A stretch of DNA of 64,000 bases from Nocardia pseudovaccinii NBRC 100343 (GTDB lineage: Bacteria; Actinomycetota; Actinomycetes; Mycobacteriales; Mycobacteriaceae). The notes under the pieces are model-generated. The model did not search any database, was not told the origin of the DNA, and was given only the letters and a program-made list of their open reading frames with translations. The DNA lies in the NCBI RefSeq assembly GCF_001613225.1, contig NZ_BDBY01000293.1, positions 1 through 64,000 on the forward strand. The letters run 5' to 3'. Below, piece after piece: positions 17,311-25,580 of this stretch. The number at the start of each line of letters is the position of its first letter. Positions within the stretch are counted from its first letter, which is position 1. The position numbers and the translations under genes are program-made.

Positions 17311-18048
17311 TTATGAGCCGAGGGCTCGTCTGCCTCCTGTGACGCGGGTGTGGCCGACATCGGCGGCGTTGGCGCTGCGGATACCGGCGTCGAACCCGGC
17401 ACCGCTGTTGCGGTGCGCGACAGAGCGTTTGACCGTCTTCGGCCACTTCTTGGTGAACGCGGCCTGCGTGCGTTGCTCGTCCTCGCGTATCGCTAAGGCG
17501 GCGGACTGGCCCGCATCGCGGATCGCGTTGGCTTCGGCCTCGGCGAGACGCTGATGGACCATGGCCGCGAATCCGTTCATGAACGACTGACGTTCACGAA
17601 CGACAGCGGCGTGGTCGAACGGGTCATCCGGTACGTACTTGCTTGTCGCGGACAGCATTTGCGGCGTGAGCAAGCTGTAGAGGAACCGTGCTCGTTCGAC
17701 GTTGCGGCGCACACCAATGATCCGCTGCACACCCGCACCGCAGTCGACGCCCCGGTTGTGCAGCGCGTTGTTCACCGCGGCGAGCAACAGAATGCGCTGC
17801 TCCCGGTAGCGGAGCGGGATGTCGAATCGCACGACGATGATCTGGTTGTCGCGCGCCGACTGCTCCGTCTGCTGGCCGGTGGCTCGTACTCGCATTTCAT
17901 CGAGGTTGTGTTTGGCCAGCAGTTCGTAGGCTTTCGCCCGGAACGTGTCGGCCTCGGCCTGGTTGTCGGTGCCGTCCGCCTTGGCGAAAAGGCCCCGCAC
18001 CCGCCGCATGATCTTCTCGGTGGATATCGAATCCTGTTCGGATTCCAT
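17311..18048 (-). CDS. DUF2786 protein
   Basis: A 245-residue protein. Residues about 8-50 (IMRRVRGLFAKAD, AEADTFRAKAYELLAKHNL) form the DUF2786 helical motif found in many phage and plasmid proteins. The rest is an alpha-rich region with several Arg-rich helices. The start ATG at 18048 follows GAGAGGAAAC. It lies between two perfect hairpins in a minus-strand series, consistent with a mobile-element module. Function unknown; DNA association is often assumed for the family. Confidence 0.7.
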   Translation of the reverse strand: MESEQDSISTEKIMRRVRGLFAKADGTDNQAEADTFRAKAYELLAKHNLDEMRVRATGQQTEQSARDNQIIVVRFDIPLRYREQRILLLAAVNNALHNRGVDCGAGVQRIIGVRRNVERARFLYSLLTPQMLSATSKYVPDDPFDHAAVVRERQSFMNGFAAMVHQRLAEAEANAIRDAGQSAALAIREDEQRTQAAFTKKWPKTVKRSVAHRNSGAGFDAGIRSANAADVGHTRVTGGRRALGS

Positions 18049-18081
18049 GAGTTTCCTCTCCCGGAGATGGTTGTATAGGTG

Positions 18082-18120
18082 AGTCCGGTTGAGGCGTGTA
18101 GGCAACGCCTCAACCGGACT
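18082..18120. terminator. Hairpin downstream of long zinc-ribbon gene
   Basis: Perfect 15-base inverted repeat AGTCCGGTTGAGGCG / CGCCTCAACCGGACT with a 9-base loop, between the 18141-18998 gene and the DUF2786 gene on the minus strand. Again there is no long T-run. Its stem is unrelated in sequence to the hairpin at 17273 but similar in length and position. Confidence 0.5.
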
Positions 18121-18140
18121 TCGACCGGCAGGGCCGGTAG

Positions 18141-18998
18141 TTAGGCGGCCATGCCTTCGTCGATCACTTCTTCCTCCACCCCTGCGGCGGCGTCCTCGGA
18201 ATCGAGGCCACTGTCGCCGGGATCGGGTTCCACCGATTCCTGCTCGTCGTCGGGCTCCTGGTCGGGGGCCGGGGCAGGGTCTTGCGGTGGTGCCGGTGTC
18301 GAACCGGCAGGCAGCCCTTTGGATTCCGGGTCGATGGTGGGTTCCGGGGCAGCCGTTTCCGGCTTGTTCTCGGTGCCCTCCTTCGGTGTCGGCTTGTCCT
18401 GCGCTTTCGCGCTGGTCTTGCCGGTGCTCCGCTTGCCCTTGCTAGCATGCTTGGGCGCAGCTTCGGCTTCTTCGTCGATGGGTGCGAGCACCCATTCGGC
18501 GAGGTTGCGACCGACATACTCGGTCAGCTGCTCAGCGGTGCGGTTCTGGAATCCGGTGCCGTCCGGGCGGCTATAGCCGCACAGCTCAGCCACCTGCACC
18601 CATCCGATGTCGGTGCGGTGATGCCATGTCGCGGTGACGATCTTGCGGTTGCGCAGCGCCTGCCCGTCAGCGTCGACGGGGGTACCGACGACGGTGACCG
18701 TCGGCCGACCGTCGGCGACCTTCTGCAAGGTCTGCGACTGCCAGCCACACAGGAACAGCGCGCCCATCAGATTCGCGTAACCCGAATCGTCATAGAGCAG
18801 AGCCGATCCCAGGAACGGGTCGTTCTCCTCCGGCGCGATCCGGGAACCGCACGTGCCGCAGAACGGATTCTGCTTGCCCTGCACCGGTTCCGGCGTCGGG
18901 TCGGCCTTGCTCGGCTTGCCCTGACTGGGCTGAGCTTTGCTCGGCGCGGCCTTGGCCGGTCCGGTGCTGCGCGTGCGGGTGCTCTTGCGAGTGGACAT
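18141..18998 (-). CDS. Zinc-ribbon-like protein, long paralogue with low-complexity arms
   Basis: A 285-residue protein. Residues 1-45 are a Lys/Ser/Pro-rich basic arm; residues about 46-175 carry a CGTCG motif and the core shared with the 16522-16956 protein; the last 100 residues are an acidic Pro/Glu/Asp-rich tail. ATG 18998 follows CTGGGAGAATTC. Basic and acidic arms around a small core suggest a nucleic-acid-binding or scaffolding role. Two paralogues within 1.5 kb imply local duplication. The function is not known. Confidence 0.5.
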   Translation of the reverse strand: MSTRKSTRTRSTGPAKAAPSKAQPSQGKPSKADPTPEPVQGKQNPFCGTCGSRIAPEENDPFLGSALLYDDSGYANLMGALFLCGWQSQTLQKVADGRPTVTVVGTPVDADGQALRNRKIVTATWHHRTDIGWVQVAELCGYSRPDGTGFQNRTAEQLTEYVGRNLAEWVLAPIDEEAEAAPKHASKGKRSTGKTSAKAQDKPTPKEGTENKPETAAPEPTIDPESKGLPAGSTPAPPQDPAPAPDQEPDDEQESVEPDPGDSGLDSEDAAAGVEEEVIDEGMAA

Positions 18999-19259
18999 GA
19001 ATTCTCCCAGTTGAACTACTGCGGCCACATCAATGACCGCAGAAACGAAAAAGACAGAAATATCCTGCCTCTGCTTGAGTTCACACTGTGGAATTATCAA
19101 AACGGCATGCGGAGGCCACGCGAGCGGGTAAAACTGCGTGCGACTTCCCCCGTAATTTGGCATGGCTCCGCTGTCACCGGAATGCCGAATTCACCCAGAA
19201 GACGATATGGATAAGCCGTACCAATAGGCTGATTGTTGGGGCAACCCTGCCGTAAGTCG

Positions 19260-19586
19260 AAGGCAGGTACCCAGTGGTGAATGAAGTCTGATAAAGCACT
19301 TCCACCACCAAGAAATCACACTCACTCCTGATATGCAAGAGGTGAATTAAAACCAGCTGAAAAAGGCTGAATATGATCTGTGTGGCCTGGAATTGATCAG
19401 GGTAGGTGAATGTATCCCAGGGCAATCTGGGGGCTTCAGAATGGCCCAGAGGGCTGGCTATGGGTGTGTGCTGTGTCTGTAGTGGGTGGTTTCTAGCCTG
19501 CCCACTGAGCCCTAACTCTGGGGCTGCAAGGGAAATCATGCAGAGTGAGGATTTCATATGACATCAGGTTCACCCTGGCACAGTGC
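19260..19586. other. CpG-free foreign segment in intergenic DNA
   Basis: These 327 bases contain no CpG, whereas every flanking kilobase is full of it. The segment is also less G+C rich, has abundant TG, CA and CT steps (for example GGGTGTGTGCTGTGTCTGT) and no plausible actinobacterial gene; a minus-strand open frame overlapping it has no ribosome-binding site or codon bias. Such CpG depletion is typical of vertebrate nuclear DNA. The gene-free interval runs from 18999 to 19625; its outer parts look bacterial. Contamination at an assembly join is the simplest explanation, though a real insertion cannot be excluded. Confidence 0.7.
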
Positions 19587-19625
19587 CGGCCGCCCGCCTG
19601 ATCTCTTCAGGAGAGGGGAACACCG

Positions 19626-20336
19626 GTGATCAGCCTTCCCGGATATCCCACCTCCACTCAGCTCCTGGATGGGCTTGCCGTAGCCGGTAAGCCGGTGATC
19701 CTCAACTTCAGCCGCGGCAAGGACTCCGTCGCGGTATGGCTTGAGCTGGCAGATCGCGACATCCAGGTGATCCCGATCCACAAGTCCATCGTCCCGGGCC
19801 TGGGTTTCATCCGTGACGACCTCGACCGTTACGAGCAGTATTTCGGGACCAGGATCATCGACCTGCCCGCGGACGCGTTCTGGAGGATGTTGTCCAACTT
19901 GGTGTTTCAACCACCGCAGCGGTGCGCGATCATCGAGGCCGCCGACCTGTGGGTACCCACGCGCGAGGAATGGGATGAGTTGATGCGTGAGGCGTTCGCC
20001 GCGCCGGACACCTGGATCCTCGACGGGGTCCGCGCCGCTGACTCCGCGACCCGGATGTTGGCGATCAAGCGGTGGGGAGCGGTCAAGCATCGCACCCGCC
20101 GCCAGTCCCCGATCTGGGACTGGGAAACCAAGGAAGTGTGGGCGCGGATCAAACAAGCGGGGCTTGAGCTCGGCCCGGATTACCGGATGTTCAAACGGTC
20201 CCTTGACGGTATCCGCTATGACTATCTGGGCCCGATCCGCACCTACTATCCCGACGATTACCAGACGATCCTGAAATGGTTTCCCCTCGCCGATCTCGAA
20301 ATCTTCCGCGCGGAGGTCATGAATGCCGCTCCCTGA
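19626..20336 (+). CDS. PAPS reductase-like PP-loop protein, phage-type
   Basis: A 236-residue protein with an N-terminal FSRGKDSVAV motif (residues about 24-33), the PP-loop of the PAPS reductase/ATP pyrophosphatase fold, and a KQSGxQ-like middle replaced by a basic RRQSPIWDWETKEVW region typical of phage members. These enzymes activate a substrate by adenylation; phage versions are of uncertain role and could serve sulfur- or base-modification reactions. The GTG at 19626 follows AGGAGAGGGGAACACC. Its stop overlaps the following gene, with which it forms a unit directly ahead of the terminase genes. Confidence 0.65.
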   Translation: MISLPGYPTSTQLLDGLAVAGKPVILNFSRGKDSVAVWLELADRDIQVIPIHKSIVPGLGFIRDDLDRYEQYFGTRIIDLPADAFWRMLSNLVFQPPQRCAIIEAADLWVPTREEWDELMREAFAAPDTWILDGVRAADSATRMLAIKRWGAVKHRTRRQSPIWDWETKEVWARIKQAGLELGPDYRMFKRSLDGIRYDYLGPIRTYYPDDYQTILKWFPLADLEIFRAEVMNAAP

Positions 20337-20709
20337 TGAAGTCCTCGCCATTCTGAAAGCCGGAAAATCGAAAGTCAAGGCGTCCCGCGAAGATATCGCC
20401 GACGCACTGCGCCGCCAACCTCACCCTGATCCACTGGCCGAGGTCCGAGATTCCTCAACCGGCAACCTCGAGGCCGATGTGAAGGCCGAACTCGACGCTC
20501 TCGGTAAGGGCTTGTCCGGTGCGAGTAAGCAGTGGGCCGAGAAATTCGCTGCGATGAACGACTCCGAATTCTGGGTCGCGATCTGCTTCCGCTCGCGCGA
20601 GCAGAAGGACGAGTTTCTCCGGAAGGCTGAACTGGTCGAACTGGGCGATAAATACCTAGACGGAGAGAAGGTCGCCCGCATTCTCGGTATCGAACTCAAC
20701 GGCCAGTAA
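20323..20709 (+). CDS. Unknown phage protein coupled to PP-loop gene
   Basis: A 128-residue protein with a charged, helical N-terminus (KAGKSKVKASREDIADALRR) and a C-terminal region ending DGEKVARILGIEL. The FWVAICFRSREQKDEFL segment looks like the core of a small folded domain. It overlaps the PP-loop gene by 14 bases and is followed by a terminator. Co-translation implies a joint role with the PP-loop protein, but I do not recognise the family. Confidence 0.5.
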   Translation: MPLPDEVLAILKAGKSKVKASREDIADALRRQPHPDPLAEVRDSSTGNLEADVKAELDALGKGLSGASKQWAEKFAAMNDSEFWVAICFRSREQKDEFLRKAELVELGDKYLDGEKVARILGIELNGQ

Positions 20710-20730
20710 CTACTACTGGAGCGCTCGGGA

Positions 20731-20758
20731 GCCCCGGCATAACTTCTGTCGGGGTTTT
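20731..20758 (+). terminator. Rho-independent terminator before packaging genes
   Basis: A CCCCG / CGGGG stem with a 13-base loop followed by TTTTCTTG, 22 bases after the previous stop. It separates the PP-loop unit from the terminase operon. Confidence 0.6.
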
Positions 20759-20795
20759 CTTGTGCCGTCAGCGCCCGTTGGGAAGGAGGTAGGAA

Positions 20796-20912
20796 ATGAA
20801 TCGCTTCGCAGCCGCAGGCCGTCGTCTCGGCACGGTCATACGTGCAGCCGGACAGCGTGCCCGCAGCCGGATCGCCGGATCGCGCGCCGGGGCTTCCACG
20901 TCGGGCTCGTAA
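20796..20912 (+). CDS. 38-residue Arg-rich peptide
   Basis: A small reading frame with the best ribosome-binding site in the region (GGAAGGAGGTAGGAA directly before ATG). The 38-residue product starts MNRFAAAGRRLGTVIRAAGQ, with an Arg/Ala-rich amphipathic helix and a Ser/Gly end. It is followed at once by a 12-base perfect hairpin, so it seems to be a separate expressed unit ahead of the terminase genes. No homologue is recognised; a small DNA-, RNA- or membrane-interacting peptide is possible. Confidence 0.5.
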   Translation: MNRFAAAGRRLGTVIRAAGQRARSRIAGSRAGASTSGS

Positions 20913-20921
20913 CACCCGTGA

Positions 20922-20951
20922 CCGGTGGCCCCGCCAGCGCGGGGCCACCGG
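20922..20951 (+). terminator. Hairpin after small ORF
   Basis: Perfect 12-base inverted repeat CCGGTGGCCCCG / CGGGGCCACCGG with a 6-base loop. It lies between the 38-residue ORF and the terminase small subunit, with no T-run, so it could limit rather than end transcription. Confidence 0.5.
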
Positions 20952-20983
20952 CGCCACAACTCCATCGAGGAGGTGACTCCGTT

Positions 20984-21325
20984 ATGTCCGCATCGGAGTT
21001 CCCGGTGATCGCGTTGCGTCGCCCGACGCAACCGCTGTCGGTGTCGGCGTGGAAGACCGACCCGCCACCGTGGCTGACCGAGCAGGCCCGCAGCCTGTGG
21101 GAGCAGCTCGCGCCACACACGGAGCTGAATCCGGCCAACGTGGTCGAGTTCGCCTGCTACTGCGAAGCATTGGCGGAGTTCCAGGAAGCGACGGTCATCC
21201 TCGGTGAAACCGGGTTGCTGGTGATCGATGCCGCCTCTGGTGCTCCGGTGCCGAATCCGATCAGCGCGGTACGCGATCGCGCCGACCGCAAGATCGCTGC
21301 GTGGGCGGCCCGGTTTCGTTCCTGA
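20984..21325 (+). CDS. Phage terminase small subunit, P27-like
   Basis: A 113-residue protein with the pattern of P27-family small terminase subunits: PPPWLTEQARSLWEQLAPH at the start, an EFACYCEALAEFQEA helix, and a C-terminal PNPISAVRDRADRKIAAWAARF block. The small subunit recognises phage DNA and hands it to the large subunit for packaging. ATG 20984 follows GAGGAGGTGAC. It is the first structural gene; the next gene overlaps its stop by one base (TGATG), starting the chain of tightly coupled head genes. Confidence 0.7.
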   Translation: MSASEFPVIALRRPTQPLSVSAWKTDPPPWLTEQARSLWEQLAPHTELNPANVVEFACYCEALAEFQEATVILGETGLLVIDAASGAPVPNPISAVRDRADRKIAAWAARFRS

Positions 21326-21957
21326 TGGCCCGACCGAAAAACTCCGACGCACCCCGCCCGCGTGCCGCCGCCCGGGGCGGAGGATCGCGGCCGGGCAAGA
21401 TCACCGACGCCGACCAGCAACGCATTGTCGAGTTGCATGCACAAGGCAAGGGCCGCAACGAGATCGCCGATATCCTTGGGGTCACTCGCAGCGCTATCAC
21501 CTACTGGGCTCGCAAGCTCGAGTTGCGCTTCGATGAATCCCAGACCGCCGAGGCGAGTGCCGCGCGTCTCGAGCAGCTCAAGCGCCGCCGCCTGGATCTG
21601 GCGGAGATGATCGAGCAACAGATCCCCGCTTTGCATGAACGGTTGTGGAGTCCGGTCACCACCTACGAGCGCGGCGTGGACTCCCTGATCCCGGTGACGC
21701 TGCCGCTGCCACCGTTGCGTGATGTCCGCGACGGCTACACCGCGCTGTCGCTGGCTCTGCGCAGCCTGACCGAGCTGCTGACCAGCCACAGCAACGACAC
21801 CGTCGCAGCCGACCGTTCGATGCTTTCGGACCTGTTCGGCAAGCTCAAGGCGGCTGTCGAGCAGGATCAAGTCACCGGTTCGCCTGGGGACAAACCTGCC
21901 GATGAGGACCTGGTCGACGGGTTGGGCGGCGAGGACGAGCTGAGGTCGCCGCAGTGA
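21325..21957 (+). CDS. HTH protein between terminase subunits
   Basis: A 210-residue protein with a helix-turn-helix around residues 30-65 (IVELHAQGKGRNEIADILGV then TRSAITYWARKL). A long helical region and an acidic C-terminus follow. The placement between the small and large terminase genes, with one-base and four-base overlaps on either side, points to a packaging role, perhaps the DNA-recognition subunit itself, with the P27-like protein as partner. It could equally be a late-gene regulator. Confidence 0.6.
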   Translation: MARPKNSDAPRPRAAARGGGSRPGKITDADQQRIVELHAQGKGRNEIADILGVTRSAITYWARKLELRFDESQTAEASAARLEQLKRRRLDLAEMIEQQIPALHERLWSPVTTYERGVDSLIPVTLPLPPLRDVRDGYTALSLALRSLTELLTSHSNDTVAADRSMLSDLFGKLKAAVEQDQVTGSPGDKPADEDLVDGLGGEDELRSPQ

Positions 21958-23261
21958 GTGTGCTCGATGAACTGCCGATCTCCCGCAAACAAGCAGTGTC
22001 GATCGTGGCGGCCAGCGCCCGCTGCAATATCTGGGAGGGCGCGATCCGCAGCGGCAAGACGATCGCTTCGATTCTGTGCTGGCTGATCTTTCTGTCGAAC
22101 CCGCCCGCAGGCGGGCAGTTCGTCATGGTCGGGCGCACCCGAGAGAGCCTGGCTCGCAATGTCATCGAACCTATGCGCGACCCCGCCCTGTTCGGGCACC
22201 TCGCCGGGCGGGTGTCCTACACCCTGGGCGCACCGACGGCGACCATCCTCGGGCGCCGCGTCTACATGCTCGGAGCCAGCGACGCCAAAGCTGAAATGTC
22301 GTTACGTGGTCTGACCGTGGCCGGGGCCTACGTCGATGAGATCACCGTCATCCGCCCGGACTTCTTCCGCCAGCTACTTGGGCGCATGAGTCTCGATGAC
22401 GCCCGCCTGTTCGGCAGTACGAACCCCGACAACCCGGTGCACTGGCTCAAACGGGAGTTCCTCGATCGCATCGGCAGACTCGACGCCGACGGCGAACCGT
22501 TGTTGCCGGATTGGCGGACATGGCATTTCGAGCTCGATGACAACCCCGCCCTGTCGGACAAGCGCAAGCTTCAGTACAAACGCGAATACAGCGGGTTGTG
22601 GTATCGCCGCTTCATTCTGGGGCATTGGGTTGCCGCCGACGGGTCGGTGTTCGACTCCTGGACCGACCAGCACGTCATCGACTGGGCGGCACTGCCGTTG
22701 ATGCGGCAGCTGATCGCGATCGGCATCGACTACGGCACCACCAACCCCACCCACGCCGTACTGGTGGGCCTCGGTGTCGACGGTGTCCTCTACGCGGTCG
22801 ACGAATACCGCTACGAGCCATCGACAATGAGCCGACGCAAAACCGACTCCGAACTATCAGCCGACCTACGCGCCTGGCTGACAGAAGCTCACCTACCGGA
22901 TCCGCGCCAGTCTCGCATGCGCGCCGAGCACGTCATCGCCGACCCATCGGCCGCGTCACTGCGGGTGCAACTCGACGCCGATGGCATCGAGACCGCGGCC
23001 GCAGACAACGACGTCCTCTACGGGCTACGCGTGTTGGCGATGCTGTTCGCCCGCAACCTGCTTCGGATCTCCACCCGCTGCCCAGCCCTGTTGTTGGAGA
23101 TCCCCGGCTACTCCTGGTCGACCACCGCGACCGAAGAAGGCCAGGACGCTCCGATCAAAGTCAACGATCACGGCATTGATGCCCTGCGCTATGCGGTGAT
23201 CACTACTGAACGCTTGTGGCGTCCGTTGATCGGATTCGACGAGGTCCCCGATGCTGCCTGA
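21954..23261 (+). CDS. terL: Phage terminase large subunit, PBSX-like
   Basis: A 435-residue terminase large subunit. The Walker A motif is GAIRSGKT (residues 29-36); the Walker B-like AYVDEIT follows near residue 125; and the C-terminal RNase H-like nuclease starts at AIGIDYGTTNPTHAV with later Asp residues (HVIADPSAAS, DNDVLYG and INDHGIDALRYA-like context). It powers DNA translocation into the capsid and cuts the concatemer. The GTG overlaps the preceding stop (GTGA). Length and motif order are normal for the family, so packaging looks functional. Confidence 0.9.
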   Translation: MSVLDELPISRKQAVSIVAASARCNIWEGAIRSGKTIASILCWLIFLSNPPAGGQFVMVGRTRESLARNVIEPMRDPALFGHLAGRVSYTLGAPTATILGRRVYMLGASDAKAEMSLRGLTVAGAYVDEITVIRPDFFRQLLGRMSLDDARLFGSTNPDNPVHWLKREFLDRIGRLDADGEPLLPDWRTWHFELDDNPALSDKRKLQYKREYSGLWYRRFILGHWVAADGSVFDSWTDQHVIDWAALPLMRQLIAIGIDYGTTNPTHAVLVGLGVDGVLYAVDEYRYEPSTMSRRKTDSELSADLRAWLTEAHLPDPRQSRMRAEHVIADPSAASLRVQLDADGIETAAADNDVLYGLRVLAMLFARNLLRISTRCPALLLEIPGYSWSTTATEEGQDAPIKVNDHGIDALRYAVITTERLWRPLIGFDEVPDAA

Positions 23262-24825
23262 CGCGAATATCGCCTGGCCGCCACCACCATTCGACCAAGC
23301 ACACAAAGCGATGGCGGTGTGGGATGCCTGGTACACCGGCGACACCAACCGGCTCACCGACATCTATCGCCGCTACCCGGCGTATCGGCCCGCGCAGTTC
23401 TCCGGCGGTCTCGTCGGACGCATCGCCCGCTTCTTCTGGGGCCGCCCCAACCCCCAAGCCACCAAACGCCTGCACGTCCCACTGGCCGCCGACCTCGCGC
23501 GGGGTTCATCGAGCCTGCTGTTCTCCCAACCACCGCGCTTCGTCATCGGCGAGGACGACGCTCGCGGGGACCGCAAAACTGCCCAATCCCGCCTGGAGTT
23601 GCTGCTCGGGGGAGCCGATACGGCCGCGACCTTGCTGGAGGCCGGCGAGCTCGCCTCGGTGTTGGGTGGGGTGTATCTGCGGGCATGGTGGGACCGAGCC
23701 GTCAGCGACCACGTCAACCTCGGCAAGATGGCCGCTGACTGCGCTGTGCCGCGCTGGCGCTACGACCGGTTGGTCGGTGTGACGTTCTGGCAGGTCGTCG
23801 CCGAAGACAGCTCCAATGGTGTGGTGTGGCGGCATCTGGAACATCACGCACCCGGCCGCATCTATCACGGCCTCTACCTCGGCGGCCGTGACCGACTCGG
23901 TCAGCGCCGCCCGCTGATCGAGCACCCCGACACCGCATGGGCTGCACCACTTGTCGATGCGGACTCCGCCATCGCCACTGGGGTTAATACCCTCACCGCC
24001 TGCTACATACCGAACGTGCGGTTCAACCGGATCTGGCGCCACACCCCAGGTTTGGCGTCGCTGGGCCGCTCCGACCTCGAAGGGCAAGAACCGCTTCTGG
24101 ATGCGCTCGATGAAACATGGTCGGCGTGGATGCGCGATATCGACCTCGGCCGCAGCCGATTGTTCGTCGACAAATCGCTCACCCAATCCCGCGGACCGGG
24201 CTCGGGCGCGGTGTTCGACTCCGAGCAGGCGATCTTCACCCCACTACCAGGTACGACACTGGGCAGTCTGAAGGACGGTAGCCCGCCGATCATCCCGCAG
24301 CAGTTCACCATCCGCTGGCAAGAACACCGCGAAACCGCCACCGAGATCACCGAACTCATCCTGCGCGGCGCGGGTCTATCCGTCTCCACCTTTGGTGACG
24401 CCCGCGCCGCCGGATTGATCACCGCCACCGAGGTCAACTCGCGCGACAAACTCTCCGAAGCCACCCGTGACCAGAAAATCAACTACTGGAAAGCCGAACT
24501 GGCCCCACTCGCACGCACTATCACCGAACTCGACCGCGTCCACTTCGGCAGCCGCATCGAACTCAAAACCAATCCCGAAGTGCGCTGGCCCGTCCGCGCG
24601 CAAGCGCCGCCGCTCGAGACAGCACAACGGCTCGCTGCCCTCAAAACCACGGATCTGATCTCCACCGAACAGGCTGTGCGCGAACGCAACCCGAACTGGT
24701 CCGGCGACGACGTCAACGACGAAGTCGACCGCATCCGCACCGAAGTCGAACAACACCTCCGCAGCCAGCCAGCACAACGGGATCTCACCGGATCACAAAC
24801 GGCCACAGGTCGTTTCGCGCGATAA
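23251..24825 (+). CDS. Phage portal protein, SPP1 gp6-like
   Basis: A 524-residue portal protein of the SPP1 gp6-like type. The N-terminus (FDQAHKAMAVWDAWYTGD), the central LAADLARGSSSLLFSQPPRF block and the long C-terminal helical stem with LISTEQAVRERNPNWSGDDV are characteristic. Twelve copies form the dodecameric channel at the capsid vertex. The start at 23251 overlaps the terminase end by 11 bases. The gene is intact. Confidence 0.85.
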   Translation: MLPDANIAWPPPPFDQAHKAMAVWDAWYTGDTNRLTDIYRRYPAYRPAQFSGGLVGRIARFFWGRPNPQATKRLHVPLAADLARGSSSLLFSQPPRFVIGEDDARGDRKTAQSRLELLLGGADTAATLLEAGELASVLGGVYLRAWWDRAVSDHVNLGKMAADCAVPRWRYDRLVGVTFWQVVAEDSSNGVVWRHLEHHAPGRIYHGLYLGGRDRLGQRRPLIEHPDTAWAAPLVDADSAIATGVNTLTACYIPNVRFNRIWRHTPGLASLGRSDLEGQEPLLDALDETWSAWMRDIDLGRSRLFVDKSLTQSRGPGSGAVFDSEQAIFTPLPGTTLGSLKDGSPPIIPQQFTIRWQEHRETATEITELILRGAGLSVSTFGDARAAGLITATEVNSRDKLSEATRDQKINYWKAELAPLARTITELDRVHFGSRIELKTNPEVRWPVRAQAPPLETAQRLAALKTTDLISTEQAVRERNPNWSGDDVNDEVDRIRTEVEQHLRSQPAQRDLTGSQTATGRFAR

Positions 24826-24906
24826 ATCACGCCGAAGGGAAGCCGGAGGTCATTGCGCTCCGGTTTCCGCAATCGAAACACGCACAACCTCTGTGAGGAA
24901 CAACGT

Positions 24907-25566
24907 ATGTCCGACGAACCCACCCCACCAGTTGAGCCGACCGACCCGCCTCCGCTCATGGAACCATCGCCGCCGACCGAACCAACCCCGGCGCAGCCTG
25001 CACCGGAGCCGACCGAGGATCTGGATCCTGTTGCGCTGTCAGCGGTGATCGCCGAGTTGCGCCGCGACCTCGAGGACGCTCGCAGCGGTGCGTCGGCCGC
25101 GCTCGATCAAGCGGCCCAGCAAGCCCGCGACGCCATGGTGCAGGAGATCGGCCGCGCGCTCGGCCTGGTCGCCGATGAGAACACCGATCCCGAGCAGGTC
25201 ATCGCCGAACTCACCGACCGCGCCAGCGCCTCGGACCGCAAACTGCGCGACTACCGCATCAAAGACGCCATCGCCTCGGCCGCCGACACCCACCACGGCG
25301 ACCACAAACTACTGATCCCATACCTGCGCGGCACCGGCTCCCTCGACGAACTCGACACAGATGCAACAGATTTCACCACCCGAATCGACGCGCTGGTCGC
25401 CGACGCCATCACCACCAACCCGAAACTCGCCAACACCCCACCGATTCCACGCTCGGGCGGGGAATTCAACGCGGCCAACGCCACCCCACCCGCCCCAGCG
25501 GTGGACGACGACATCGAGGCCATCCGCCGCAAGGTCCGTGACTCGATCGCCGACTCCCGCACCTGA
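24907..25566 (+). CDS. Capsid scaffold-like protein
   Basis: A 219-residue protein with a Pro/Glu/Thr-rich first 45 residues, then a coiled coil (about 50-85), a helical domain and an acidic C-terminal helix (DDIEAIRRKVRDSIADSR). The position between portal and major capsid, plus the helix-rich acidic composition, matches head-assembly scaffolds. ATG 24907 follows GAGGAACAACGT. It ends 14 bases before the capsid gene. The scaffold role is inferred from place and composition. Confidence 0.7.
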   Translation: MSDEPTPPVEPTDPPPLMEPSPPTEPTPAQPAPEPTEDLDPVALSAVIAELRRDLEDARSGASAALDQAAQQARDAMVQEIGRALGLVADENTDPEQVIAELTDRASASDRKLRDYRIKDAIASAADTHHGDHKLLIPYLRGTGSLDELDTDATDFTTRIDALVADAITTNPKLANTPPIPRSGGEFNAANATPPAPAVDDDIEAIRRKVRDSIADSRT

Positions 25567-25580
25567 GTAGGAGACCCGCT

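Noticed and set aside
15486..18120. Hairpins considered as attachment sites or transposon ends
   Set aside because: Each hairpin has a different stem sequence and lies between genes of one transcription unit, so terminator or attenuator roles fit better.
19174..19557. 127-codon minus-strand open frame across the CpG-free segment
   Set aside because: No ribosome-binding site, no actinobacterial codon bias, and most of it lies in DNA of foreign composition; a chance frame.
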